This document shows positions 50,941 through 59,504 of a stretch of 64,000 bases of DNA, in pieces (the stretch's first letter is position 1; each line of letters begins with the position of its first letter). Where the stretch lies: positions 1 to 64,000 of the forward strand of contig NZ_VYKL01000026.1 in the NCBI RefSeq assembly GCF_008710145.1. The letters are read 5' to 3'. The DNA is from Niallia endozanthoxylica. Lineage in GTDB: Bacteria; Bacillota; Bacilli; Bacillales; Cytobacillaceae. The notes beneath the pieces were generated by a model, which was not told the DNA's origin, did not search any database, and worked only from the letters and a program-made list of their open reading frames with translations. A program made the position numbers and the translations under genes.

Positions 50941-52716
50941 TTGAATCAATTAAAACTGTTTTTACCTTATGTGAAACATGAAAGCAAATATTATTTAATC
51001 GGTTTCTTAGGCAGTTTATTCCGTTTTCTTATTCCACTTCTAGTCCCTTTGATTTTAAAATACATTTTTGATCATCTGCTTCAAAATAAATCCCTTTCTC
51101 AAAATGAGATTCTTGAACAGCTATTGATCATTGCGGTAGGAATGCTGACTGTTTTTTTATTTATAAGAACACCTATGGAATATGTAAGACAATATTGTAT
51201 TCACAAGGCCAACAATAATATTATGAAACAACTACGAATAGATGCATTTAAAAAAGTACATGCGCTGGATGCAAAGTATTTTGTTGATAATAAAAGTGGA
51301 GAAATTGGAACACGCTTTTTTGATGATATTGAAAAGGTCAAAGGTTATTTAACCGCTCTGTTTGGCAACATATGGATTGAAATGATTGTATTATTGTTCA
51401 TCATTTCCGCAATGTTTACCATGCATATTACTTTAGCTGTTCTTTCTATCGTACTAGTAAGTATTCAGTTTATTCTTGCACATTTCCTATCCGCGCGGTT
51501 AAAAAAAACAACTCGTGAGGTCATGCGTTACCGTTCGATAATGAGTGGGTTTGTCTTTGAAAAAATCCAAGGTGCTTTTTTATCTAAATTATTTTCTTCT
51601 GAAAAACAAGACAGGGCACAATTGGATCAGCACTTAGTTCATTTCGATACGTTAACAGATAGGCATGCCAAAGTAAATGCAGTGATGCTTTCAACAGTCA
51701 ATGTGTTAAGTGACATGACTCCATTTATTGTCGCTATCATTGCAAGTCTTTATGTGATTAATGGTAGTTTAACAGTCGGTAGCTTAATTGCTTTTTTTGC
51801 CTATGTGGATAGAATGAGAAGTCCGATTGCAGCCTTAGTGAATGCCTATCCGGCTATTACAGAAGGCAGTGTTGCATTACAAAGGATTTTTGATTTCTTC
51901 CATACTCCATCAACCATTAAAGAAAAAACAAATCCTGTTAAGTTGAAAGAATTGAATGATTGTATTCAATTCAAAAACGTCTCTTTTTCCTACGATGGAA
52001 AACAGTCTATTCTTAAAAATATTTCATTGAAAATGGAGAAAGGAAAGACGTATGCTTTCGTTGGTGAGAGCGGGGGAGGTAAAAGCACTATTCTACAACT
52101 CCTATTAAGAATGTATGATGTAACAAATGGAAAGGTTTTAATTGATGATGTGAATTTAAAAGATTACTCAATTTCCAGTTTGCGGGACCATATGGGAATA
52201 GTGACCCAAGATAACTTTCTGTACAGTACTTCAATTGAAGAAAATATTAAAATGGCAAGGCTGGATGCAACAAAGGAGGAAATTATTGCCGCCGCTAAAA
52301 AGGCTTTTGCACATGAGTTTATCACTGCGTTGCCAAAAGGTTACGATACAGAAATTGGCGAAAGAGGGATCAAGTTATCTGGCGGTCAAAAGCAGCGGTT
52401 GGCTCTTGCGCGTGTTTTTTTAAAGAATCCTTCTATTATTATCTTAGATGAAGCAACAAGTGCTCTTGATAACGAAAGTGAGAAGCTGGTCCAAGAATCG
52501 ATTAACAGATTTCATCATAATAAAACCATCATTATGATTGCCCATAGACTTTCGACAATCGTGAATGCTGATACCATTTTTGTTGTAAAGAATGGAGAAA
52601 TTGTAGAGTATGGTAATCATCAGAGCCTATTAAAACGAAATGGATATTATCTAGAGCTTTATTCGAAACAAGCAGAACCAAATACAGACAGGTATAAATT
52701 AGCGGCCGGTTCTTAA
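50941..52716 (+). CDS. ABC transporter, fused permease and ATPase
   Basis: A 591-residue half-transporter of the MsbA/LmrA type. Six membrane segments occupy about residues 15-300. The ATPase has Walker A GESGGGKST (about 375), signature LSGGQKQRLALARVF and Walker B IIILDEATSALD, with the D-loop and switch His (IAHRLSTI) intact. TTG 50941 has AAGGGG at 8 nt; the frame is open to 50920. It should act as a homodimer; drug or lipid export is likely. Confidence 0.92.
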   Translation: MNQLKLFLPYVKHESKYYLIGFLGSLFRFLIPLLVPLILKYIFDHLLQNKSLSQNEILEQLLIIAVGMLTVFLFIRTPMEYVRQYCIHKANNNIMKQLRIDAFKKVHALDAKYFVDNKSGEIGTRFFDDIEKVKGYLTALFGNIWIEMIVLLFIISAMFTMHITLAVLSIVLVSIQFILAHFLSARLKKTTREVMRYRSIMSGFVFEKIQGAFLSKLFSSEKQDRAQLDQHLVHFDTLTDRHAKVNAVMLSTVNVLSDMTPFIVAIIASLYVINGSLTVGSLIAFFAYVDRMRSPIAALVNAYPAITEGSVALQRIFDFFHTPSTIKEKTNPVKLKELNDCIQFKNVSFSYDGKQSILKNISLKMEKGKTYAFVGESGGGKSTILQLLLRMYDVTNGKVLIDDVNLKDYSISSLRDHMGIVTQDNFLYSTSIEENIKMARLDATKEEIIAAAKKAFAHEFITALPKGYDTEIGERGIKLSGGQKQRLALARVFLKNPSIIILDEATSALDNESEKLVQESINRFHHNKTIIMIAHRLSTIVNADTIFVVKNGEIVEYGNHQSLLKRNGYYLELYSKQAEPNTDRYKLAAGS

Positions 52717-52838
52717 GAATATTCGAAAAAAATTAGTGAAAATGGTGATTTATAAAGCTTTCACGATAAAGAGAGCTTAGTTATAATAAATCTAATGTGA
52801 TTATCTTTGCGATAGTAGAAATGACTGGAGGAATTATT

Positions 52839-53321
52839 TTGAAAGAACATGGAATTCATATGCTTCAATATGACTATTGGGCGAACATGAAATTATTAGC
52901 ACATGTAGAAAGCCTATCAGAGGATCTTTTTCATAAAAGAATGAATAGTGTATTTCCGTCCATTGCTGAAACCTTTTACCATATATATAGAGGACAGCGA
53001 ATTTGGATAAAAAGATGTATTCCGGATTTAGCGGTAAATGAAAGCATTACATCTTTTCAAGATATTAACGAAGCGAAAACCAGCTTCACCGAACTTCATT
53101 CGATTATGATTGATAGCATTAAGCTTCATTATGATAAATTGTCAGAAGTCGTTTACCAAAATACAAAAGGTACAACGTTTAAGAACCATATTGATGAAAT
53201 TATGCATCATCTTGCTAACCATGGAACCTATCATAGAGGAAATATTGCTTCTATGATTAGAGAATGTGATTATAATGGAACATCAACAGATTATATTCAG
53301 TATTTGCGTGATATGGCGTGA
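52839..53321 (+). CDS. DinB family protein
   Basis: A 160-residue four-helix protein of the DinB/YfiT superfamily with metal His residues in the pattern IAETFYHIYRG and HHLANHGTYHRGNI. Such proteins are thiol-dependent or metal-dependent enzymes of unclear role. TTG 52839 follows GGAGG at 7 nt; the frame is open to 52797. Two other DinB genes are in the window (61775, 63180). Confidence 0.82.
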   Translation: MKEHGIHMLQYDYWANMKLLAHVESLSEDLFHKRMNSVFPSIAETFYHIYRGQRIWIKRCIPDLAVNESITSFQDINEAKTSFTELHSIMIDSIKLHYDKLSEVVYQNTKGTTFKNHIDEIMHHLANHGTYHRGNIASMIRECDYNGTSTDYIQYLRDMA

Positions 53322-53331
53322 TACAATCATT

Positions 53332-53366
53332 CAGGCACTATCGTAAAATCGATAGTGCCTGTTTTT
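53332..53366 (+). terminator. Terminator
   Basis: A perfect 12-bp stem (53332-53343 with 53350-53361), then TTTTT. Confidence 0.88.
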
Positions 53367-53389
53367 GGAAAATGGGTATGTTATTTTGC

Positions 53390-53956
53390 TTATAAATTTG
53401 TTTGACATGATTGTGATAGATAATGTGAAAATTGATTAAGTAATCCATTAGCCTGCTCATCTACCAATGCTAGCAATCTATGTTTTTCTTCCATGAAATG
53501 CTCATCAGCCATATGATTAAAAAGTTCCACAATTGGGTCAAAATAGTGGTTGATATTTAAAAGACCTATAGGTTTTTGATGGAGGCCTACTTGGGCCCAC
53601 GTAAATATTTCAAAGAATTCTTCTAAAGTTCCAGGTCCACCAGGCAAAGCGATAAATCCATCAGCCAATTCACTCATTTTTGATTTTCTCTCATGCATGG
53701 ATTCTACAATAATTAGCTCTGATAGGTTTTTATGGGATTTTTCTCTATTATCTAAGAATTGGGGCATAACACCGACAACCCTTCCTCCAGCTTCTAAACA
53801 AGAGTCAGCCACAGCTCCCATCATTCCTGCGCTAGATCCACCGTATATCAAAGTCATCTTTCGTCTAGCTAATTCCATCCCAAGGCTTTTGGCTCCCTCG
53901 ATATAAACATCAGATGCTCCACTTCTCGAACCACAATAAACGGCTATTCCCTTCAT
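53390..53956 (-). CDS. LOG family protein (TIGR00730)
   Basis: A 188-residue Rossmann-like protein with VYCGSRSGAS, YGGSSAGMMGAVADS, ESMHERKSKM and the phosphoribohydrolase motif PGGPGTLEEFFE. LOG enzymes release a base from nucleoside 5'-monophosphates; the bacterial role is often nucleotide salvage or house-cleaning. The ATG follows GGGGGTG-like bases. Convergent with the DinB gene. Confidence 0.92.
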   Translation of the reverse strand: MKGIAVYCGSRSGASDVYIEGAKSLGMELARRKMTLIYGGSSAGMMGAVADSCLEAGGRVVGVMPQFLDNREKSHKNLSELIIVESMHERKSKMSELADGFIALPGGPGTLEEFFEIFTWAQVGLHQKPIGLLNINHYFDPIVELFNHMADEHFMEEKHRLLALVDEQANGLLNQFSHYLSQSCQTNL

Positions 53957-54118
53957 TCACATTCACCCCCTGAAGTTGTCTTTATCAATAATTATATATA
54001 ATTTTGCTTAAAGATGGATAATCATACGTTTAAGTATCTGCTTTACTTGAAAATAATATGATAGCGGCAATGGATTGTCATTTGACGTTATAATATTTAT
54101 ATAAACTAAAAAAATATA

Positions 54119-54148
54119 TTGACAGTTTTTTGAGACTTGTGATAAAAT
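54119..54148 (+). promoter_or_regulatory. Promoter of CarD-like gene
   Basis: TTGACA (54119-54124), 18-bp spacer, TAAAAT (54143-54148), 66 bases before the CarD-like start. Confidence 0.7.
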
Positions 54149-54213
54149 AAATAATTTGATTATTGTTTAATTCTGTGTTACCATAAAGATTGAATATATA
54201 TGGGGGTGCAGAT

Positions 54214-54687
54214 TTGTTCCAAATTGGTGAAAAGATTTTTTATCCAAATCATGGTGCTGGTGTCATTCAGGCGATTGAAGAGAAAACAGTACTAGGTAAA
54301 ATACAACAATATTGTGTCATTAATATTCCTATTAGTAAAATGGACATTATGATCCCTGTTACTTCCTTGGAAAAACTAAGAATTCGATTAATTGTTGACC
54401 AGAAAGTAATGGAAGGAATATTAGAGGACTTTCATCATTTAGAAGAACAAGATAAACTGCCGTGGAAAGAAAGATTTAAATTAAATACAGATAAAATAAA
54501 AACAGGCGATATGCGTGATTCATTTCAAGTCGTTCATGATCTCTTACTGCGAAATAAGGAGAAATCACTGAATGCAAGTGAAAAAAAGATGCTTCATGAT
54601 GTACAGCGATTTTTGATTAGTGAAATGATTTTAGTAGAAGATATTACCGAAAATCAAGCAGCAGATCTCCTAAAACTAACTAGTTAA
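54214..54687 (+). CDS. CarD family transcriptional regulator
   Basis: A 157-residue protein. The N-terminal 65 residues form the CarD/RID Tudor-like domain that binds RNA polymerase beta (MFQIGEKIFYPNHGAGVIQAIEE and the IPVTSLEKLRIR strand). The rest is helical and contacts DNA in the CarD family. TTG 54214 has GGGGGTG at 5 nt; the frame opens at 54190. Bacillus has several CarD paralogs; target promoters unknown. Confidence 0.87.
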   Translation: MFQIGEKIFYPNHGAGVIQAIEEKTVLGKIQQYCVINIPISKMDIMIPVTSLEKLRIRLIVDQKVMEGILEDFHHLEEQDKLPWKERFKLNTDKIKTGDMRDSFQVVHDLLLRNKEKSLNASEKKMLHDVQRFLISEMILVEDITENQAADLLKLTS

Positions 54688-54730
54688 CAGTAAGGGAATT
54701 TGTTGATAATCAAGAAAGATTTTATAAGTA

Positions 54731-54770
54731 AAAAAGGTACAAAATCAATTGGTTTTGTACCTTTTTTATT
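54731..54770 (+). terminator. Terminator
   Basis: A perfect 14-bp stem AAAAAGGTACAAAA/TTTTGTACCTTTTT with an 8-nt loop and T run. Confidence 0.88.
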
Positions 54771-54834
54771 TGTAAAGAATAAAGATGATTTATAATAGAA
54801 TAAATCAGAAGTCTAGGAGGAGGAAATCAATTAA

Positions 54835-55053
54835 ATGGCAGAGATCAAATTTGAAATAATGAAAACACTAGGAGCAATCTCCACATCACCTAAAGGTTGG
54901 AATAAGGAATTGAATCTAATCAGCTGGAATGGCAAAGAACCTAAGTATGATTTACGTGACTGGGCACCGGATCACAGCAAAATGGGAAAAGGAGTCACAT
55001 TAACAGACCAAGAGTTAAAAGCTTTAAAAGACTTATTAAACTCAATTGAATAA
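54835..55053 (+). CDS. YdbC family PC4-like ssDNA-binding protein
   Basis: A 72-residue protein matching YdbC throughout (ISTSPKGWNKELNLISWNG, KYDLRDWAPDHSKMGKG, LTDQELKALKDLL). YdbC is a homodimeric PC4-fold protein that binds single-stranded DNA. GAGGAGG precedes the ATG. It is monocistronic with a terminator. Confidence 0.93.
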   Translation: MAEIKFEIMKTLGAISTSPKGWNKELNLISWNGKEPKYDLRDWAPDHSKMGKGVTLTDQELKALKDLLNSIE

Positions 55054-55065
55054 TAATCTATAAAA

Positions 55066-55113
55066 GAAAAAAGCTGTTTTTAAGTATTTAACTTAGTTTA
55101 AACAGCTTTTTTA
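55066..55113 (+). terminator. Terminator
   Basis: AAAAAAGCTGTTT...AAACAGCTTTTTT stem with a 20-nt internal segment that also pairs partly. Confidence 0.85.
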
Positions 55114-55287
55114 ACTATCTGCCATTGTACTCATTTGTTTAGACATGAAATTTTACTATATTCATTGAATTCGTATTAAATTGATTTACTTTTTTTTCAT
55201 GAAACTAACATATTTTTTACATATATATTCCAATTCCATTTAATAAAATTTTAGTAAAGCCGCTATCCAAATAGGAGTTGAACAGCC

Positions 55288-56115
55288 ATGATGAAACACA
55301 CTATATTTGAATCTGTGTTGATTTTTACTTTGTTTTTAAGCTTGATTCAGTTTGCGTTTGTGCCAAAATCAGTGGGAGAGGTAAGAAAAATGTTTACCAT
55401 TGCCCATCGCGGGGCTTCGGGGTATGCACCAGAAAATACAATTATGGCCTTCGATAAAGCAGTAGATATGAAAGCAGATTATATTGAAATAGATGTCCAA
55501 AGAAGTAAAGATGGTAAATTGGTTATTATTCATGATACGAAAGTCAATCGGACAACAAATGGAGAAGGGTATGTGAAGGACCTGACTTATGCAGAATTAC
55601 AAAATCTAGATGCGGGTAGTTGGATGGGGGATGAATTTGATGGAGCAAAAATTCCTTCCTTCGAGGAAGTGCTAGACCGCTATCTTGGGAAAATCGGTAT
55701 TTTAATAGAAATAAAAGCTCCGAAGCTCTATCCTGGAATCGAGGAGGATATGGCAAAAATACTGAAAGGTTATCATCTAGATAAAGTTAAAAATGAGGAA
55801 ATTATTATTCAATCGTTCCATTTTGAATCGATGAAAAAAATGAAGAGACTTTTACCGTATGTACCAATTGGTGTCCTGATATCGAAGAAAGAAAACGCAA
55901 CTGTAGAGGCAGTAAAAGATTTTTCCTCGTATGCTGACTACTATAATCCAAGCTATGCAATTTTAACAGAGGACTTGGTACGGACTGCGAAAGCGGAGGG
56001 GATGAAGGTATTGTCTTGGACAGTAAGAAGTCCTGAGACTGCAGAATATCTACTAGGTCATAATATTGATGCTATTGCAACGGATTATCCTGATTATGTT
56101 ATGTTAGAAAAATAA
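55288..56115 (+). CDS. Glycerophosphodiester phosphodiesterase, exported
   Basis: A 275-residue GDPD enzyme. The signal peptide covers about residues 1-30. The domain starts with the catalytic HRGASGYAPENT, then ADYIEIDVQRSKDG and VIIHDTKVNRTTNGEG, and ends with LSWTVRSPETA and AIATDYPDYV. It would hydrolyse glycerophosphodiesters, or teichoic-acid-derived groups, outside the cell to release glycerol-3-phosphate. AGGAG precedes the ATG. Confidence 0.93.
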   Translation: MMKHTIFESVLIFTLFLSLIQFAFVPKSVGEVRKMFTIAHRGASGYAPENTIMAFDKAVDMKADYIEIDVQRSKDGKLVIIHDTKVNRTTNGEGYVKDLTYAELQNLDAGSWMGDEFDGAKIPSFEEVLDRYLGKIGILIEIKAPKLYPGIEEDMAKILKGYHLDKVKNEEIIIQSFHFESMKKMKRLLPYVPIGVLISKKENATVEAVKDFSSYADYYNPSYAILTEDLVRTAKAEGMKVLSWTVRSPETAEYLLGHNIDAIATDYPDYVMLEK

Positions 56116-56130
56116 GAGAGTATAATTTTA

Positions 56131-56168
56131 CCTGCCAAACCTTTGTGTAACCACAAGGTTTGGCAGGT
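56131..56168. terminator. Strong hairpin between convergent genes
   Basis: A 16-17-bp stem (CCTGCCAAACC-TTTGTG with CACAA-GGTTTGGCAGG, one bulge) with a TAAC loop, no T tract on either side. Confidence 0.6.
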
Positions 56169-56182
56169 AGGATTATCCCCAT

Positions 56183-57346
56183 TTATTTGTGTTCCAAATT
56201 CTTTAAGGCTGTTTGAGCGATTTTTGTTATCGTCATATCATCCATTGGAGGATTATGAAGACCTGCCCTTACATCACGGTAATATCGCTGAAGTGGATTT
56301 GAAAGCTGTAAACTTTTGGCCCCTACGATTCGCATCGCTTGATCTACGATTTTGATGCTAGAGTTAGTTACAATATGTTTGGCAGCACCTAATTCATTTG
56401 TTAAGAAGGTTCGAGATGCCTCATCGTCATAGGCCGCAGCTACACTATACAAAAAATGCCGGGCTTTCATTAACTCCAGGTCTATTTTTCCGATTAAACT
56501 TTGGACATTCGGCAATTGGCTGATTGGTCCGTTTATACTGTTTGGAGAGTATTCCGATGCAAATTTTACTGCGTAGTCACGGGCAGCCTGTGCTATCCCT
56601 AGATAGCAGGCAGGAATATGAAGAAGCCAAGCATTTACGTTGTTTCCTCTTGGTGCTTGATAAAATTCAACAAAGTTTTCTTCGGAAACCTCAACATTTT
56701 GCAGAACTAGGTCATGACTTTCGGTACCTCTCATAGACATGACATCCCAAGTTTCCTCAATGGAAAGTCCTGCAGCTTCTTTTTCGATTAAGAAAATCCC
56801 TATTCCTTCTTTTTCTTCCATCCATGCTGTTACAAGAAAATGGGTCAGGACAGGTGACATGGTCGTGAAAATTTTTCGACCTGTAATGGCCCAATTGCTG
56901 TTCTTCTTCACAGCGTGCGTTCCGGGACGTCCGCCTCTTGTTGGACTGCCTGTTTGTGCTTCGCTAGCTGCTCTGTTTACTAGTGCCCCGTTACATACTT
57001 CTTTTGCAAAAGTGGACAACTGTTCTTCTTTCCATAGCCTTTTCTCGTATAATTCGCCGATCACACTTTGATGCCAGCCAATCGCTAAGCCTGTTGCGCC
57101 ATCAAAACTGGAAATGGTTTCTTGAAATAAAACCATATCGGTTATGGAAATACCATTTCCTCCGTATTCCTTAGGCAAGGGCAGCTTTGTATATCCCATC
57201 CTAATAAGAGCTTGAACATTTTCCTTTGGAAATGTTGCTTTTTCATCCGTTTCCTTTGAGTGATTCTGAAAGGCTTTTTCCTGCTGTAAAAGTTTTTCCA
57301 TCCATTCTTTTTGAAAATCCGTTTTAATAAATAGTCTTTTTAGCAT
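56183..57346 (-). CDS. Acyl-CoA dehydrogenase family protein
   Basis: A 387-residue flavoprotein with the helical ACAD pattern: GYTKLPLPKEYGGNG near the start, the FAD/substrate strand block NSNWAITGRKIFTTMSPVLTHF, then MSMRGTESHDLVLQNVEV, and the C-terminal helices QAMRIVGAKSLQLSNPLQRYYRDVRAG. A catalytic Glu is not obvious. It is divergent from fixABCX, so electrons from this or a related dehydrogenase may feed that complex; this is inference. AGGAAG precedes the ATG. Confidence 0.88.
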   Translation of the reverse strand: MLKRLFIKTDFQKEWMEKLLQQEKAFQNHSKETDEKATFPKENVQALIRMGYTKLPLPKEYGGNGISITDMVLFQETISSFDGATGLAIGWHQSVIGELYEKRLWKEEQLSTFAKEVCNGALVNRAASEAQTGSPTRGGRPGTHAVKKNSNWAITGRKIFTTMSPVLTHFLVTAWMEEKEGIGIFLIEKEAAGLSIEETWDVMSMRGTESHDLVLQNVEVSEENFVEFYQAPRGNNVNAWLLHIPACYLGIAQAARDYAVKFASEYSPNSINGPISQLPNVQSLIGKIDLELMKARHFLYSVAAAYDDEASRTFLTNELGAAKHIVTNSSIKIVDQAMRIVGAKSLQLSNPLQRYYRDVRAGLHNPPMDDMTITKIAQTALKNLEHK

Positions 57347-57544
57347 CTTCTACACTTCCTTTAATGATGGTTACTGCACGACAGCTTATCCATTCTTTCT
57401 ATTGAGTACATGTAAACTTCGATAATTATCTATCTATTATATCAGTTTTTCTAGTGCTGAAAGGTAATCGGTCTAATTACCTTTGTATGGGAAAATTCAT
57501 CATTTTTAATAGAATATAAAAAATATCTAAAAATTCCGCATGTA

Positions 57545-57587
57545 AATGAAGGTTCATTAATAAAGTTAATGTAAACAGGCTTTACAT
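57545..57587 (+). promoter_or_regulatory. Two dyads upstream of fixABCX
   Basis: AATGAA-GG-TTCATT (57545-57558) and ATGTAAA-N5-TTTACAT (57569-57587) lie 55-100 bases upstream of fixA. Each is a perfect inverted repeat and the pair is a candidate operator. No sigma-54 -12/-24 pattern is visible. Confidence 0.5.
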
Positions 57588-57642
57588 GTTTCCAACATAT
57601 GATTGGAATACAGGAGGCTAGTGACGAGATGGAGGGGGTAAC

Positions 57643-58467
57643 ATGCTACATATAGTTGCCTGTATTAAGCAGGTACCTGACACCAAGATTATTAAAATGA
57701 ATCCAAAAACAAATACAATGGATCGGAGGACTGCACCAGCTATATTAAATCCTTACGATGCCCACGCGGTAGAAGAGGCTGTTCGTTTAAAAGAAAGATA
57801 TGGTGGAACGGTTTCTGTATTATCCATGGGGCCTCCGCCGGCTGTAAAAGCGATAAAAAAATGTATTGAGATTGGTGCAGATGAGGGGTATTTAATTACT
57901 GACCGCCGGTTCGCCGGTGCAGACACATTGGCCACTAGCTATGCACTTACGAAAGCGTTGGAGAAAATTTCAAAAATTAAGCCCGTTGACCTGGTCATTT
58001 GCGGGAAAATGTCCATTGATGGTGATACGGGACAAGTTGGTCCAGGGATTGCACGCAGACTCGATATCCCCCCATTAACTTCTGTGAATAAGGTGGTTGA
58101 AATCAATAAAGAAGAGGGATATGCGATTATCCACCGAAAGCTCGAAGACGGATATGAGATTGTTCAATCAACGTTACCATGTCTATTTTCAGTTGAAAAA
58201 ACCATTAATGAAGTACCGTATTCCCCGTTCCAAAATATGTTGAAAGCAGCCAGATATCAACCGCATATATGGTCTGTTGATGACCTTGAAGATGTTGATA
58301 TTAAGCAGCTTGGTTTGAAGGGGTCTCCAACAATCGTCTCAAAAGTATGGGCACCGCCAAAACCAGAAGGAGGAGCTTTTATTGAAGGCAGTCCTAAAGA
58401 ACAGGTAGAGGAATTGCTTTCAATCCTTCTCGAAAAGAAAGAATTATTCAGCATAAAGGAGGGATGA
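57643..58467 (+). CDS. fixA: Electron-transfer flavoprotein beta subunit FixA
   Basis: A 274-residue ETF-beta-family protein (VACIKQVPDTKIIKMN start; GGTVSVLSMGPPPAV and GADEGYLITDRRFAGADTLATSYAL nucleotide-binding segment; KMSIDGDTGQVGPGIA). With FixB it forms the ETF that receives electrons. GGAGGGGG precedes the ATG. It is the first gene of a complete fixABCX set; overlaps FixB by a few bases. Confidence 0.92.
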   Translation: MLHIVACIKQVPDTKIIKMNPKTNTMDRRTAPAILNPYDAHAVEEAVRLKERYGGTVSVLSMGPPPAVKAIKKCIEIGADEGYLITDRRFAGADTLATSYALTKALEKISKIKPVDLVICGKMSIDGDTGQVGPGIARRLDIPPLTSVNKVVEINKEEGYAIIHRKLEDGYEIVQSTLPCLFSVEKTINEVPYSPFQNMLKAARYQPHIWSVDDLEDVDIKQLGLKGSPTIVSKVWAPPKPEGGAFIEGSPKEQVEELLSILLEKKELFSIKEG

Positions 58468-58469
58468 TG

Positions 58470-59504
58470 ATGGATTTTAAAGATTATAACGGTGTTTGGG
58501 TATTTATTGAAGAAAAAGACGGAGTGATTTCCCAGGTTTCGCTTGAACTCTTGGGGGCCGGAAGGAAACTTGCTGATAAACGCGGCGTGGAGTTGGCTGG
58601 TGTGATCATAGGAGAAAATATAAAACAGCTGTCACATACGATTTTTGAATACGGAGCAGATAAGGCATATGTCTATGATCAATCTATCTTTAAGCACTAT
58701 CGAACGGAATCTTATATGAGGGCACTTCTTGAATGCACGAATAAATACAAACCCGAGATTATTCTTTTTGGTGCTACTTCAACCGGAAAAGACTTAGCGA
58801 GTGCGGTTGCCACGGATCTCCCGACAGGATTAACGGCTGATACTACCGAGCTTGACGTAGATGAAGAAACAGGATTATTACTTGCCTCAAGACCTGCATT
58901 TGGCGGTAATATTATGGCGACCATTTTATGTAAAAAATACCGTCCGCAAATGGCAACGGTCCGGGCTAAGGTGATGAAAGCACTGGACCCGCAGTCAGGC
59001 AGAAGAGGGACAATCATAGAGGAAGAGATTCAATTAAAGGAAGATGATATCCGGACAAAAGTGTTAGAGATTGTTGAAGCAACGACAAAAAAGGTGCGAA
59101 TTGATGAAGCGGATATCATTGTAGCCGGAGGAAAAGGCTTAGGCAGCAGTGAAGGTTTTCATCTTGTTCGTGAACTAGCAGATGTTTTAGGCGGGGCAGT
59201 AGGAGCCAGCCGAGATGTTGTGGAAGCAGGTTGGATTGAACATCCTCATCAAGTCGGGCAAACAGGAGTAACAGTCACTCCAAAAATCTATATTGCAATC
59301 GGAATATCCGGGGCCATTCAACATATTGTTGGGATGAAGAATTCCAGTTTAATTATTGCGATTAATAAGGATCCTGAGGCTCCCATTTTTAATACCTGTC
59401 ATTATGGAATTGTCGGCGATGCATTTGAGATTGTACCTTTATTAATGGATCAGTTTAAAACGGCTTTAAGAAGAGAGGGGCTCACACATGTCAGAGAAGT
59501 TTGA
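58470..59504 (+). CDS. fixB: Electron-transfer flavoprotein alpha subunit FixB
   Basis: A 344-residue ETF-alpha-family protein. The N-terminal part is an FAD-independent fold; the C-terminal 125 residues are the FAD-binding domain (VAGGKGLGSSEGFHLVRELADVLGGAVGASR, QVGQTGVTVTPKIYIAIGISGAIQH, AINKDPEAPIF). Its start codes for MDFKDYNG after GGAGG at 7 nt; ATGs at 58464 and 58467 also open the frame. It overlaps fixC by 17 bases. Confidence 0.92.
   Translation: MDFKDYNGVWVFIEEKDGVISQVSLELLGAGRKLADKRGVELAGVIIGENIKQLSHTIFEYGADKAYVYDQSIFKHYRTESYMRALLECTNKYKPEIILFGATSTGKDLASAVATDLPTGLTADTTELDVDEETGLLLASRPAFGGNIMATILCKKYRPQMATVRAKVMKALDPQSGRRGTIIEEEIQLKEDDIRTKVLEIVEATTKKVRIDEADIIVAGGKGLGSSEGFHLVRELADVLGGAVGASRDVVEAGWIEHPHQVGQTGVTVTPKIYIAIGISGAIQHIVGMKNSSLIIAINKDPEAPIFNTCHYGIVGDAFEIVPLLMDQFKTALRREGLTHVREV

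Noticed and set aside
57347-57642. Sigma-54 promoter for fixABCX
   Set aside because: No TGGC-N8-TTGC type -24/-12 pair is visible upstream of fixA.
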